Shown here: in pieces, positions 46,496 to 55,521 of the stretch
How positions within the stretch are numbered: the stretch's first letter is position 1
Layout: each line of letters starts with the position of its first letter
Source of the DNA: Limnohabitans sp. 2KL-27
GTDB taxonomy: Bacteria > Pseudomonadota > Gammaproteobacteria > Burkholderiales > Burkholderiaceae_C
Length of the DNA stretch: 64,000 nucleotides
Assembly (NCBI RefSeq): GCF_001269345.1
Contig: NZ_CXOP01000002.1
Location: 1,984,853 to 2,048,852 of the forward strand
Direction: 5' to 3'
The notes under the pieces: generated by a model
Databases searched by the model: none
What the model saw: the letters and a program-made list of their open reading frames with translations, nothing else
What the model was told of the DNA's origin: nothing
Position numbers and translations under genes: made by a program

Positions 46496-47134
46496 ATGGC
46501 AGACGAGCACATGACAGGCGCGCATGAACGGGGGGAAACCTTGATGGGCCTGCTGGTGGGCTTGTCGGTCGGGTGGGTCGTGCTGGCGGCTGGCAGCGCC
46601 TTGCTCTCCACCCACCTGCGTGGCCACCGCATGGCCTTGCACGACAGCCATCTGCACCACGACCTGCGCTCGGCCATGGACTGGATGGCCCGGGAGCTGC
46701 GCAAAGCCCATTACAGCGCCGGCGCCTGGGCAAGCCGTTCACCTGCGGCCTGCAAAGACGCGTTTTGCGATGGCCCGGAAGACTTCAGCATCAAGGGCAA
46801 GCAGATCGAGTTCAGCCACGACCGCAACCACAACGGCGAGCAAGACAAGAACGAATGCATGGGGTTTCGGCTGAGTGGCAAGGCGCTGCAAACCAAAAGG
46901 TCCTGCAGCGCCAGCGGTGATTGGCTGGCCATCACCGACAACGCCAACCTGCAGATCACCGATTTGCGCTGGCAACTGCGCTGTGAGCAGCGCCAAGGCT
47001 GGCTGCACCGCAGCGTTGAAATGGCCTTGACGGCGCAATGGCCCAACGACCCCTCGCGGCAGGTCAGCCTGACGCACACCGTGCATTTGCGCAACGACTT
47101 GCCGGCCAGCCAACAGGCGCTGTTTTGCCCATGA
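46496..47134 (+). CDS. pilW: PilW-like minor pilin with atypical prepilin motif
   Basis: A 212-aa protein in the PilW position. After the expected Gly the sequence reads ETLMGLLVGLSVGWVVLAAGSALL: Glu stands at +1 and Gly at +5, so the nearly universal Glu+5 is missing. The globular part contains HDRNHNGEQDKNECMGF, an EF-hand-like loop seen in PilW relatives, and several cysteines. Its stop overlaps the next start (ATGA). It follows the pilE-like gene by 4 bp. A second in-frame ATG five codons in is a possible alternative start. Confidence 0.78.
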   Translation: MADEHMTGAHERGETLMGLLVGLSVGWVVLAAGSALLSTHLRGHRMALHDSHLHHDLRSAMDWMARELRKAHYSAGAWASRSPAACKDAFCDGPEDFSIKGKQIEFSHDRNHNGEQDKNECMGFRLSGKALQTKRSCSASGDWLAITDNANLQITDLRWQLRCEQRQGWLHRSVEMALTAQWPNDPSRQVSLTHTVHLRNDLPASQQALFCP

Positions 47135-48339
47135 CACGCCATCGCGCCTTCAAACAAAGCGGCGCCATCACTTTGCTGGTGGCCATCGCTTTGGTGATCC
47201 TGGCCAGCTTGACCAGCTTTTACAGCATACGCAGCGTGTTGGTGGACCAATTGGCCAGCCAGAACCACGCCCGCGCCAAGCAAGCGCAGTTGGCGGCTGA
47301 AGCGGCTTTGGCCCATGCACAGGCCATGCTGCTGACCACGCCCATCCAGGATCTGTTGAATCACCCAACCCCCTGCCCCAAAGGCTTGATCGGCCTGCAG
47401 TGGCAATGCAGTGCATTGGGGCTGATGCCACACCCGGCCCTGCCGCAAGCGCAGCTGAGCGCCATCGCCGCGCGCGACCTGCTCACGTCGCCGCATGTGC
47501 TCACACTGCACGCCAGCGCCAACATGGCCGGACAGCACAGCCAGGCCTTGGTGCGAGAGAGCCTGTTCGCGCCCACCGTGGCCCCAGCGCCCACCCTGGC
47601 AGCGCCCGCGGCGCTCGTGCTCAATGGCTGCGTCAGCGAAAGCGCAGCCGCCAAGCTGCGGGTCTGTCCGCTAAACAGCCAAGGCCCTGCCTGCGCCAAC
47701 AGCGTCAAAGGCCCTGCGGTGCTCAGTCATTGGGCAGCGGACACCGACGGCAATGGCAGCCTCTCCAGCGCCGAAAAAAATGCCTGCCTGGCCCTGAGCG
47801 CCGCCAGCTTGCCCGGTGGAGGCAGCCAAAACGGACCTGACACCGCCAGTCCCCGCAGCCCCTGCACACGCGCCGCTTGGCGCAGTGTGTTGGGTGACAT
47901 CACCGACGCACAACTGCAAGCCTGGTCCTCAGCCCAAGAACGCAATGGCCTGACCGCGCGCAGCACCCCTGCGCGCACCATTTACTGGATTGACAGTCCC
48001 GCCGACTGGCAAGACAACGTGGGCTCGGTGGACAACCCGGCTCTGCTGGTGTTTTCAGCCCAGGCCTGTGCCCAGCGCTGTCCGCGCATCGGCGTGGGTG
48101 TGCGCATTCACGGCAGTGTCCTGATCGATTCGGGCTGCAACGACGACAAAATGCGCGGCTGGCAGGCCGGGACCATCGAAGGCCAGCTGGTGGTGGAGTC
48201 GGGCCTGCCCGAATGGCGATCGGGCACCGTGCTGGCGCGGCCCGAAGGGCGCAACGCCTACATCCTCAACTGGCCGCAGGGCATCGATGCCACACGCCTG
48301 CAGCGCATTCAAGGCAGCTGGAGCGAGGGCGCGCCATGA
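47131..48339 (+). CDS. pilX: PilX-like minor pilin / pseudopilin, EF-hand loop
   Basis: A 402-aa protein with a short basic leader, MTRHRAFKQSG, then a hydrophobic helix AITLLVAIALVILASLTSFYS. There is no Glu+5, as is usual in PilX-type proteins. The large globular part has many cysteines and a perfect 12-residue EF-hand pattern, DTDGNGSLSSAE, near residue 210. It is longer than typical PilX (about 200 aa). Both ends overlap neighbours by ATGA, so the four genes are translationally coupled. The assignment rests on position and on the N-terminal helix. Confidence 0.72.
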   Translation: MTRHRAFKQSGAITLLVAIALVILASLTSFYSIRSVLVDQLASQNHARAKQAQLAAEAALAHAQAMLLTTPIQDLLNHPTPCPKGLIGLQWQCSALGLMPHPALPQAQLSAIAARDLLTSPHVLTLHASANMAGQHSQALVRESLFAPTVAPAPTLAAPAALVLNGCVSESAAAKLRVCPLNSQGPACANSVKGPAVLSHWAADTDGNGSLSSAEKNACLALSAASLPGGGSQNGPDTASPRSPCTRAAWRSVLGDITDAQLQAWSSAQERNGLTARSTPARTIYWIDSPADWQDNVGSVDNPALLVFSAQACAQRCPRIGVGVRIHGSVLIDSGCNDDKMRGWQAGTIEGQLVVESGLPEWRSGTVLARPEGRNAYILNWPQGIDATRLQRIQGSWSEGAP

Positions 48340-48785
48340 CCCGCACCGCATCAGCCCAGCAAGGTGTGGCCCTGATCGAAGCCCTGATCGCTTCGGCCGT
48401 TCTGGGCATTGGCCTGGTGGGAGCCACGCAGTTGACCCTCAGAACGCTGAACACCGCCAGCGAAAACCGCCAACACACGGTGGCCCAACACCTGGCGCAA
48501 GAAGCGATGGACTGCCTGCAGGTCCAAGCCAGAACGGCCCTCGCTGTGTGCCCGCCACAGACCCTTGTGCAGGTGCAGGGTGTGCGCTACCAGAGGGAAG
48601 CAAGCAGCAAACCCCGTGGTGATGGGGCGCTGACCGACTTGCATGTGCGTGTGCAATGGGCCGCCCCAGGCCGACGCTCGGCCGCAGCCGCTGACCTCCA
48701 ATCGCAGGCCAGCTCAGACAAAAGCATCGACTGGCACAGCAGCACGTCGGCATTGCCCGGCTGGCTTGGCGTATCCTCGCCCTAG
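48336..48785 (+). CDS. pilV: PilV-like minor pilin
   Basis: A 149-aa prepilin. The leader MTRTASAQQG is followed by VALIEALIASAVLGIGLVGATQL; Glu+5 is present. The rest is a short globular domain with C-terminal residues rich in Ser and Ala. It overlaps the PilX-like gene by 4 bp and ends the pilin set; ribD follows within 50 bp. Confidence 0.82.
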   Translation: MTRTASAQQGVALIEALIASAVLGIGLVGATQLTLRTLNTASENRQHTVAQHLAQEAMDCLQVQARTALAVCPPQTLVQVQGVRYQREASSKPRGDGALTDLHVRVQWAAPGRRSAAAADLQSQASSDKSIDWHSSTSALPGWLGVSSP

Positions 48786-48827
48786 TCCGTGTACGCTTTG
48801 CCCTACACCTTCTGACCCTCTGAACTC

Positions 48828-49994
48828 TTGACTGCTGTGCCGCATTTGACCGATCACCCCAGCCCTCTGTCCCCAGCTCTGGACAAGGCCCTGAGCCTCG
48901 CCCGCGAGGCCCTGTGGCTGACCTCACCGAACCCGCGAGTGGGCTGTGTCATCACCGCAGCCGACGGCACCGTGCTGGGCCAAGGCCACACCCAACGGGC
49001 AGGTGGCCCGCACGCCGAAATCATGGCCCTGCGCAATGCTGCCGAACATGGACACAGCGTGCAAGGCGCCACCGCCTGGGTGACGCTGGAGCCCTGCGCC
49101 CACCAAGGCAGAACGGGGCCTTGCTGCGACGCGCTGGCGGCAGCGGGCATCGGCCGTGTGGTGGCGGCATCGACCGATCCCAACCCCCAAGTGGCGGGTC
49201 AGGGCATGGCGCGGCTGGCGGCTGCGGGCGTCCAGACCGAAACACTGCATCCAAACGACACCCTTGCTGTGCAGGCACGTGAGCTGAACATCGGCTTTTT
49301 CAGCCGCATGGAAAGGGGTCTGCCCTGGGTGCGGATGAAAATAGCCACCTCTTTAGACGGGCAAAGCGCCCTGCAAAACGGTCAAAGCCAATGGATCACC
49401 GGGCCTGAGGCTCGCGCCGACGGCCACGCCTGGCGCGCTCGCGCCTGCGCCATCCTGACCGGGATCGGCACCGTGCTCGAAGACGATCCGCAACTGAACG
49501 TGCGCGGTCTGAATGCACCTCGCCAACCGCACCTGGTGGTGGTGGACAGCCGCCTCGACATGCCCTTGAACGCCCAACTGCTGGACACCCAAGGCGCAGG
49601 CGATCAGGCCCGCCAGATCTGGGTTTACACCGCGGTCGATCCGGCCCATCCAGAGCAAGCCGACAAACGAGCCGCGCTGATCGCACGCGGTGTCACCGTG
49701 GTCGACATGCCCGGCCCCGGGGGCAAGGTCGATCTGGCCGGCATGCTGCGCGATCTGGCCCGGCGAGAGATCAACGAGCTGCATGTGGAAGCCGGACACA
49801 AGCTCAACGGGTCATTCATCCGCGAAGGTCTGGTGGACGAGTATTTGGTCTACCTGGCCCCCCAGCTGATCGGGCCTGGACAAGGCATGGCCCATTTACC
49901 AGTGCTGTCTGCGCTGAGCGACACACTGAAGCTGCGCTTTCATTCGGTGGACCCGATAGGCCCTGATTTGCGGCTGCTGCTGCGGCGGGCCTGA
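48828..49994 (+). CDS. ribD: Bifunctional riboflavin deaminase/reductase RibD
   Basis: A 388-aa enzyme for two steps of riboflavin synthesis. The N-terminal deaminase domain has the zinc site GGPHAEIMAL and EPCAHQGRTGPCC. The C-terminal reductase domain begins RGLPWVRMKIATSLDGQSA, with ITGPEARADGHAWRARACAILTGIGTVLEDDPQLN and a C-terminal NELHVEAGHKLNGSFIREGLVDEYLVYLAP. No ATG or clear ribosome-binding site precedes the conserved part; TTG at 48828 or GTG at 48837 must serve as start, so the first residues are uncertain. Confidence 0.93.
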   Translation: MTAVPHLTDHPSPLSPALDKALSLAREALWLTSPNPRVGCVITAADGTVLGQGHTQRAGGPHAEIMALRNAAEHGHSVQGATAWVTLEPCAHQGRTGPCCDALAAAGIGRVVAASTDPNPQVAGQGMARLAAAGVQTETLHPNDTLAVQARELNIGFFSRMERGLPWVRMKIATSLDGQSALQNGQSQWITGPEARADGHAWRARACAILTGIGTVLEDDPQLNVRGLNAPRQPHLVVVDSRLDMPLNAQLLDTQGAGDQARQIWVYTAVDPAHPEQADKRAALIARGVTVVDMPGPGGKVDLAGMLRDLARREINELHVEAGHKLNGSFIREGLVDEYLVYLAPQLIGPGQGMAHLPVLSALSDTLKLRFHSVDPIGPDLRLLLRRA

Positions 49995-50030
49995 AGCTCG
50001 CCCGAACAAAAAGTTGCGCCTTCTGTTTAT

Positions 50031-50061
50031 CCTGTGGCAGCGAGCACCTGCTCGCGAATGG
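50031..50061. repeat. REP-like palindrome after ribD
   Basis: CCTGTGGCAGCGAGCACC followed by TGCTCGCGAATGG contains the perfect hairpin GCGAGCA/TGCTCGC. It strongly resembles the REP palindromes of Pseudomonas (GTGGGAGCGAGC...GCTCGCGAA type), recalled from memory. It lies between convergent ribD and rpiA, the usual place for REPs. Confidence 0.55.
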
Positions 50062-50129
50062 ATGTTGAGCCGCTGAAAACATTCGGCTACAGGGGCAGCC
50101 TCCTTCAGAGTCAGCAGGCATCTGGCCGC

Positions 50130-50145
50130 AGAGGCGGCCTGCACG
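50130..50145. repeat. GC-rich hairpin after rpiA
   Basis: A perfect 6-bp stem GGCCGC/GCGGCC with loop AGAG, 15 bp past the rpiA stop. No T-run follows on either strand, so terminator function is uncertain. Confidence 0.5.
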
Positions 50146-50160
50146 AAAACTCCGCCCCCA

Positions 50161-50832
50161 TCAAAAGTTCAGCGTCTTGACCCCAGCTGAAGTCCCCAGC
50201 AAGCACACCTGGGCTTTTTGCAGCGCAAACACCCCTACCGTCACCACACCCGGCCACTGGCTGACGGTGTTCTCAAAAGCCACCGGGTCGGTGATCTTCA
50301 GGCCCTTCACATCGACGATGTGCTGACCGTTGTCGGTGACCAGCGGCTGGCCGTCCTGGAGGCGCACGGCGGCTGTCCCGCCCATGGCCGCAAACTGGCG
50401 CATGACGCGGGTCGTGGCCATCGGGATCACTTCCACCGGCAATGGGAAGGCGCCCAGCGCATCCACCAGCTTGCTCTCGTCGGCGATGCAAACAAACTGC
50501 TTGCTCAGCGCCGCCACGATTTTTTCTCGGGTGAGCGCTGCGCCACCGCCCTTGACCATGTGGCCCTGGTGGTCGATCTCGTCGGCACCATCGATGTAGA
50601 CCGACAGGCTCTCGACCTCGTTGCTGTCAAACACCGGAATGCCCAGGGCTTTCAGCCGCACAGTCGAGGCCTCGGAGCTCGACACTGCGCCTTTGATGGA
50701 GTCTTTCATGCTGGCCAGGGCATCGATGAATTTGTTCACCGTGGAGCCGGTGCCCACGCCGACGATCTCGCCAGGGACAACGTATTTCAGGGCGGCTTGG
50801 CCCACCAGGGCTTTGAGTTCGTCTTGGGTCAT
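50161..50832 (-). CDS. rpiA: Ribose-5-phosphate isomerase A
   Basis: A 223-aa enzyme interconverting ribose-5-phosphate and ribulose-5-phosphate in the pentose phosphate pathway. Hallmarks are [47 protein letters not shown] and the catalytic Glu/Lys region. Length is normal. It is divergent from pyrD; the 103-bp gap contains GACAAT, a possible -10 box for pyrD. Confidence 0.96.
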   Translation of the reverse strand: MTQDELKALVGQAALKYVVPGEIVGVGTGSTVNKFIDALASMKDSIKGAVSSSEASTVRLKALGIPVFDSNEVESLSVYIDGADEIDHQGHMVKGGGAALTREKIVAALSKQFVCIADESKLVDALGAFPLPVEVIPMATTRVMRQFAAMGGTAAVRLQDGQPLVTDNGQHIVDVKGLKITDPVAFENTVSQWPGVVTVGVFALQKAQVCLLGTSAGVKTLNF

Positions 50833-50935
50833 GAAAGGGGCTCTGTTGGAAAGATAAAGAGGCGGGCCAGGGTTTGCGACAATCGGGTCAAGCGATCCCC
50901 GCGCAACACCCCATGCACCAGCCCGGAATTATCCA

Positions 50936-51979
50936 ATGTCCCTGATCCCTTATTGCCTGACCCGCCCAGTTTTGTTCAGAATGGACCCCGAAGAGGCCCA
51001 CGATCTGACCATCGAAGGTCTCGCCCGCACCCAGAACACCCCGCTCGACCGCCTTTACCGTCAGCCTTTTGTGGCCCAACCCCTCACCCTGGCGGGTTTG
51101 CAGTTCCCCAACCGCGTGGGTTTGGCCGCGGGTCTGGACAAAAATGCGCGGTGCATCGACGGCCTGGGCGCCATGGGTTTTGGCTTTGTCGAAGTGGGCA
51201 CCGTCACCCCCAAGGCCCAACCGGGCAACCCCAAGCCGCGCATGTTCCGCCTGCCCCAAGCCCAAGCGCTGATCAACCGCTTGGGCTTCAACAACGACGG
51301 ACTGGACGCCTTCATCGCCAACGTCAAGCGCTCCAAATTTCGCCAACAAGGCCGGCTGCTGGGCCTGAACATCGGCAAAAACGCGACCACCCCGATTGAA
51401 AACGCCACCGATGATTATTTGATCGCCCTGGCCGGCGTCTACCCGCATGCCGACTATGTGACGGTGAACATTTCCAGCCCCAACACCAAGAACCTGCGGG
51501 CCCTGCAAAGCGACGAGGCCCTGGACGGCCTGCTGGGGGCCCTGGTGTCACGGCGTGAGGAACTGGCCAACGAACATGGCCGCCGCGTGCCCATGTTCCT
51601 GAAAATCGCCCCCGATCTGGACGAAACCCAGGTCGGCGTGATCGCCGCCACCTTGCAAAAGCACGGCATGGACGGCGTGATTGCGACCAACACCACACTG
51701 GCGCGTGATGCGGTGAGCGGCCTGGCCCATGCAGAGGAAATGGGAGGCCTGTCCGGCGCGCCCGTGCTCGAAGGCAGCAACCGCGTGATCCGCCAACTGC
51801 GTGCGGCTTTGGGCCGGGACTTCCCCATCATCGGCGTGGGCGGCATCCTGAGCGGGCACGACGCGATATCCAAAATAGAAGCCGGGGCCGATGTGGTGCA
51901 GATCTACACCGGCCTGATCTACAAAGGCCCGGCACTGGTCACCGAAGTGGCCAGTGCGCTGCAGCAGATGAAACGCTGA
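50936..51979 (+). CDS. pyrD: Dihydroorotate dehydrogenase (quinone), class 2
   Basis: A 347-aa membrane-associated flavoenzyme of pyrimidine synthesis that passes electrons to quinone. The N-terminal helical extension ([24 protein letters not shown]) marks class 2. Catalytic and FMN sites are seen in [35 protein letters not shown] and [12 protein letters not shown], with Ser as the class 2 base, then [12 protein letters not shown] and [34 protein letters not shown] precedes the start. Confidence 0.96.
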   Translation: MSLIPYCLTRPVLFRMDPEEAHDLTIEGLARTQNTPLDRLYRQPFVAQPLTLAGLQFPNRVGLAAGLDKNARCIDGLGAMGFGFVEVGTVTPKAQPGNPKPRMFRLPQAQALINRLGFNNDGLDAFIANVKRSKFRQQGRLLGLNIGKNATTPIENATDDYLIALAGVYPHADYVTVNISSPNTKNLRALQSDEALDGLLGALVSRREELANEHGRRVPMFLKIAPDLDETQVGVIAATLQKHGMDGVIATNTTLARDAVSGLAHAEEMGGLSGAPVLEGSNRVIRQLRAALGRDFPIIGVGGILSGHDAISKIEAGADVVQIYTGLIYKGPALVTEVASALQQMKR

Positions 51980-52003
51980 TCACAGCGAGCCCTGGCTCAG
52001 TCT

Positions 52004-52294
52004 TCAAGACTGCGTCGGGTGTTCAGCCAGATAGCGCCTCAAAGCCTGGTTGATGCGCGTTTGCCACCCCTGACCCTGGGCGCGAAACGCTTCCAGAATG
52101 TCCTTGTCCAAGCGGATCGCCACCTGTTCCTTGATACCGCTGCCCGATGGCCTGCCGCGTTTGCGGGCCAAAGCCAAACCGTGCACCAACTCCTCAGGCG
52201 TCGCCGGTCGTTCGTCCTCATCCTGGCCGTCCCACACATAAGGGGCCTCGCGCTCTTTGACCTTCAAAGCTGTGATCACGTCTTTACGGCTCAT
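52004..52294 (-). CDS. brnA: BrnA-like antitoxin
   Basis: A 96-aa protein with a C-terminal ribbon-helix-helix-like region (KEQVAIRLDKDILEAFRAQGQGWQTRINQALRRYLAEH), the BrnA signature ending common to this antitoxin family. It should bind and neutralise BrnT and repress the operon. The chosen start, MSRKDVITALK, overlaps the toxin gene by 11 bp, the usual BrnT-BrnA arrangement. A longer upstream frame lies in the toxin and is not family-like. Confidence 0.88.
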   Translation of the reverse strand: MSRKDVITALKVKEREAPYVWDGQDEDERPATPEELVHGLALARKRGRPSGSGIKEQVAIRLDKDILEAFRAQGQGWQTRINQALRRYLAEHPTQS

Positions 52295-52583
52295 CGCATT
52301 CGTTTTCAATCCAGACAAGGTACGCCTCTCTTTCTTCACGGCTGGCACGTCGGAAACTGATGATTCTGCAAGACCCATCACGCCCGACATGGACCACCGA
52401 CAGGACTGCCAGAAAACCCATCGCATACGACATGGACAAAGTTCGGGTTTCTGAGCCTCGGACCACTGGAATGTCCAGCCGGTAACGGGAATCCAGAACA
52501 GCCCCCGCCAAAGCAAAGTCCAGCCCGTGCTTGCGCAGGTTGATTTGCCTCTTTTTTTCATCCCAACTCAGCTTGGCATGCAT
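52284..52583 (-). CDS. brnT: BrnT-like ribonuclease toxin
   Basis: A 99-aa protein of the BrnT family, a RelE-fold ribonuclease that halts growth. Family motifs are WDEKKRQINLRKHGLDFALAGAVL near the N-terminus and CRIISFRRASREEREAYL, the R-I-I-S-x-R-x-A-x-x-E block, near the C-terminus. The ATG at 52583 is preceded by a TTG that would add one residue. The start region carries GCATC-N11-GATGC, a possible autoregulatory operator. Confidence 0.88.
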   Translation of the reverse strand: MHAKLSWDEKKRQINLRKHGLDFALAGAVLDSRYRLDIPVVRGSETRTLSMSYAMGFLAVLSVVHVGRDGSCRIISFRRASREEREAYLVWIENECDEP

Positions 52584-52655
52584 CAAATTAATGTAGATGC
52601 AAATAATCCAGCCGTCAAGACCATTGAACAGGCAGAAGCCACGAGCCCAAAAGGC

Positions 52656-53495
52656 TCAATCCTTGAAATACACCAGTTGGTGCGTGCTGGCCAGCAGCTG
52701 GCCCTCGGGGCTCCAGAGTTCGCCCGTCTGGTCAAAGTAGCCGTGGCGGTAATTGAGGGCCTTGGCCACGCCCAGCACGTGGCGCTTGCCCAGCTGCGCC
52801 AGCAAGGCGCTGTCGGCGTGGAAATAAGTGGTCAGTGACACCGTGCCGATCATGGCCCGGCGGCGGCGGCGGACATAGATGCGTGGGAAAAAGCTGTCGC
52901 TCATGGCCGCCAGCGAGGCAAAGTCCATCGCCCGCTCGGGTTCGTCGCGCACCCACAGGGTCGAGCGCGAGTGGGTTTGTTCTTGTTCGTCAAAGGCCGT
53001 CGGGAAAGCGCCTTCGACAAAACGCATGTCGTAGCGCTGGGGCCAAGCGGGCATGCCCTTCACGGGCATGCGGGGCACGGCATAGGGCGCGGGCACATTG
53101 GCGGGCATGACCGCTTCCACATTGGACCAGGTCTCGCGCCGGACTGCGAACACGGCGGTGGCGGTGGCCACCACGCCTTCGCTTTGATTGTCGGTCTGGT
53201 GGGCTTCGATGATCCAGTGCTGTGTGGAGCGGTTGGTGCGCACGGGCCGCGCGACAAAGCGGATCTCGCCATCGGCCACTGGCGCCGCAAAGTTCACCGT
53301 GAGCGCCACCGGCTCGCCCAAGCGATCGGGGTGCAACAAGGCGGCCTGCAACAACTGTGCAGCGGTGGTCCCCCCAAAGGGGCCGACCATGTTGGCGTAG
53401 GCCGGGTGGGTGGAACCCGTGAATTCGTGGGGCGCGTTCTGAAGTGCACAGGCGCGCAGGTCAATGGCTTCGTCAAAAGGGTGCATGCGCGCCAT
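52656..53495 (-). CDS. Acyl-CoA thioesterase family protein (hot-dog fold)
   Basis: A 279-aa double hot-dog protein of the TesB-like / 4HBT_3 group. Features are YANMVGPFGGTTAAQLLQAALLHPDRLGEPVALTVNFAAPV in the first half and SLTTYFHADSALLAQLGKRHVLGVAKALNYRHGYFDQTGELWSPEGQLLASTHQ in the second, which ends with the typical D-Q-x-G-x-L-W-x-x-x-G-x-L pattern. I chose the start at 53495; a longer version from 53552 would overlap the oxidoreductase gene. The acyl substrate is unknown. It lies 40 bp after the oxidoreductase on the same strand. Confidence 0.85.
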   Translation of the reverse strand: MARMHPFDEAIDLRACALQNAPHEFTGSTHPAYANMVGPFGGTTAAQLLQAALLHPDRLGEPVALTVNFAAPVADGEIRFVARPVRTNRSTQHWIIEAHQTDNQSEGVVATATAVFAVRRETWSNVEAVMPANVPAPYAVPRMPVKGMPAWPQRYDMRFVEGAFPTAFDEQEQTHSRSTLWVRDEPERAMDFASLAAMSDSFFPRIYVRRRRRAMIGTVSLTTYFHADSALLAQLGKRHVLGVAKALNYRHGYFDQTGELWSPEGQLLASTHQLVYFKD

Positions 53496-53535
53496 GATAG
53501 GTGCGCCCTCGCCGCCTGCGCTGTCCCGAAAGCGA

Positions 53536-54645
53536 TCAAGCCAGGCGGGCACAGACCTCGTCAGCCATCGCCAGCGAACTGGTCAGGCCTGGCGACTCGA
53601 TGCCCAACAAATTCACCAGCCCTGGCACACCGTGCTCGGCCGGGCCCTGGACCATGAAGTCGGCCGCCGTTTCGTGCGGGGCGTTGATCTTCGGACGCAT
53701 GCCGGCATAGCCCGGTTGCAGTGCACCATCTTGCAAAGCGGGCCAGTATTTGCGCACCTCGGCATAAAAGGCGTCGCCCCGGCGCGGGTCCACCTGCAGG
53801 TCGGCAGGGTCATCGACCCATTGCACATCCGGGCCGAACTTGGCCTGCCCACCCAGATCCAGCGTGAGGTGCACGCCCAGCCCCGCCGCTTCGGGCACGG
53901 GGTAGATCAAACGGGAAAACGGCGCCTTGCCTGCCAAGGTGAAGTAGTTGCCTTTGGCGTAATGGGCTTGCGGCAGCAGGGAGGGATCCAGTCCAGCCAT
54001 GCCGCGCGCCAGCGCCACCGCGCTCAGACCCGCAGCATTGACCAGCACTTGGCAGGCCAGCTCGGTGCCGTCTTTCGTGGTCACGCGGATGGGGTGCGTG
54101 GGCGTGCCGTGTTGCAGCCCGATGTGCTGCACGGGCGAGACCAGCGCCAGCAGACCGCCTGCGTTTTCCATATCCCCTTGCAAGGCGAGCATGTAGCCGT
54201 GACTGTCAATCACGCCAGTGCTGGGCGACAGCAGCGCCGCTTCGCAAGCCAGCGCAGGCTCCAACGCTTGGGCCTGGGCAGCCGTGAGTTTTTGCAGGTC
54301 ATGCACGCCGTTGGCGGCGGCTTTGGCCCTGATGCCTTCGAGCGCCAGCACTTGCTCCGGGCTGGTGGCCACGATCAGCTTGCCCAGGCGCTGGTGCGCC
54401 ACGCCGCGTTCGGCGCAATAGGCGTAAAGCATCTGCTTGCCCTGCACACACAAGCGCGCCTTGAGGGAGCCAGCCGGGTAATAAATGCCCGCGTGGATGA
54501 CCTCGCTGTTGCGCGAGCTGGTGCCCGTGCCAATGGCGTTTTCCGATTCGAGCACCAACACCTCGCGGCCCGACAGCGCCAGCGCCCGCCCCACAGCCAG
54601 GCCGACCACGCCGGCCCCGATCACGACAGCATCCACTTGTTCCAT
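53536..54645 (-). CDS. FAD-dependent oxidoreductase, L-2-hydroxyglutarate oxidase-like
   Basis: A 369-aa DAO-family flavoprotein. The FAD-binding Rossmann motif is [27 protein letters not shown] at residues about 5-32. [29 protein letters not shown] is the characteristic block of the LhgO/L2HGDH branch. The C-terminal FAD-contact motif is [22 protein letters not shown]. It probably oxidises an alpha-hydroxy acid and feeds electrons to quinone. The start at [10 protein letters not shown] was preferred to the ATG three codons earlier. It is divergent from the SDR gene. Confidence 0.88.
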   Translation of the reverse strand: MEQVDAVVIGAGVVGLAVGRALALSGREVLVLESENAIGTGTSSRNSEVIHAGIYYPAGSLKARLCVQGKQMLYAYCAERGVAHQRLGKLIVATSPEQVLALEGIRAKAAANGVHDLQKLTAAQAQALEPALACEAALLSPSTGVIDSHGYMLALQGDMENAGGLLALVSPVQHIGLQHGTPTHPIRVTTKDGTELACQVLVNAAGLSAVALARGMAGLDPSLLPQAHYAKGNYFTLAGKAPFSRLIYPVPEAAGLGVHLTLDLGGQAKFGPDVQWVDDPADLQVDPRRGDAFYAEVRKYWPALQDGALQPGYAGMRPKINAPHETAADFMVQGPAEHGVPGLVNLLGIESPGLTSSLAMADEVCARLA

Positions 54646-54759
54646 GGACAGCATTGTGGCTCAGGCCAATCAAGGTGGGTCGGCGCGGTGACACCCGCAA
54701 GACAGACACCTGGTGCGCACACGGGCAGACTGCCCAGCATTCAACAAGGAGACCGTTTC

Positions 54760-55521
54760 ATGTCGCTGTTCAATCTCACAGGGAAAGTCGCCGTCGTCAC
54801 GGGCTCCAGCCGGGGCATTGGCCGATCGATCGCGCACCAATTGGCCCGCCAAGGCGCCAAGGTGGTCGTGTCCAGCCGCAAGCTGGACGCCTGCGAAGTG
54901 GTGGTCCAGGAAATCCAGGCCGCTGGCGGCGAGGCCATGGCAATAGCGGCCAGCATCTCCAGCAAAGAGCAGTTGCAAAACCTGATCGAGCAGACCCGTG
55001 CCGCGTGGGGGCCCATCGACATCCTGGTGTGCAACGCGGCCACCAACCCGTATTACGGCCCCACCACAGGCATGAGCGACGAGGTGTTCGACAAGGTCAT
55101 GCGCAACAACGTGTTGTCCAACACTTGGCTGTGCACCATGGTTTATCCGGACATGAAGGCCAAGAAGGACGGTGCGATCGTGATCGTGTCTTCCATTGGC
55201 GGCCTGCACGGCTCGGCCATCATCGGCGCGTACAACATCTCCAAAGCCGCCGACATGCAGCTCGCGCGCAACCTGGCGGTGGAATGGGGCCCAGACAATA
55301 TCCGCGTGAACTGCATCGCCCCAGGCCTGATCAAAACGGACTTTGCCAAGGCGCTGCACGAGGACCCGGTGCTGAGCGCCAAGTACAACAACGAGACCCC
55401 GCTGCGCCGCATGGGCGAGCCGGACGACATTGGCGGTGTGGCGGTGTTTTTGGCCAGTCGGGCTGGGCAGTATGTGACGGGTCAGACCATCGTTGCGGAT
55501 GGCGGGATGATGATTCGCTGA
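54760..55521 (+). CDS. Short-chain dehydrogenase/reductase (SDR)
   Basis: A 253-aa classical SDR. The cofactor motif is TGSSRGIGRSIA at residues 14-25, with NAATNPYYGP following, the catalytic Ser in VSSIGGLHG and the Tyr-Lys pair in YNISKAA. R42 in VVSSRKLDAC suggests NADP preference (inference). AAGGAGA precedes the ATG. The substrate is unknown. The last codons (ATT CGC TGA) are the first unit of a nine-copy 8-bp tandem repeat that runs on past the stop. Confidence 0.92.
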   Translation: MSLFNLTGKVAVVTGSSRGIGRSIAHQLARQGAKVVVSSRKLDACEVVVQEIQAAGGEAMAIAASISSKEQLQNLIEQTRAAWGPIDILVCNAATNPYYGPTTGMSDEVFDKVMRNNVLSNTWLCTMVYPDMKAKKDGAIVIVSSIGGLHGSAIIGAYNISKAADMQLARNLAVEWGPDNIRVNCIAPGLIKTDFAKALHEDPVLSAKYNNETPLRRMGEPDDIGGVAVFLASRAGQYVTGQTIVADGGMMIR

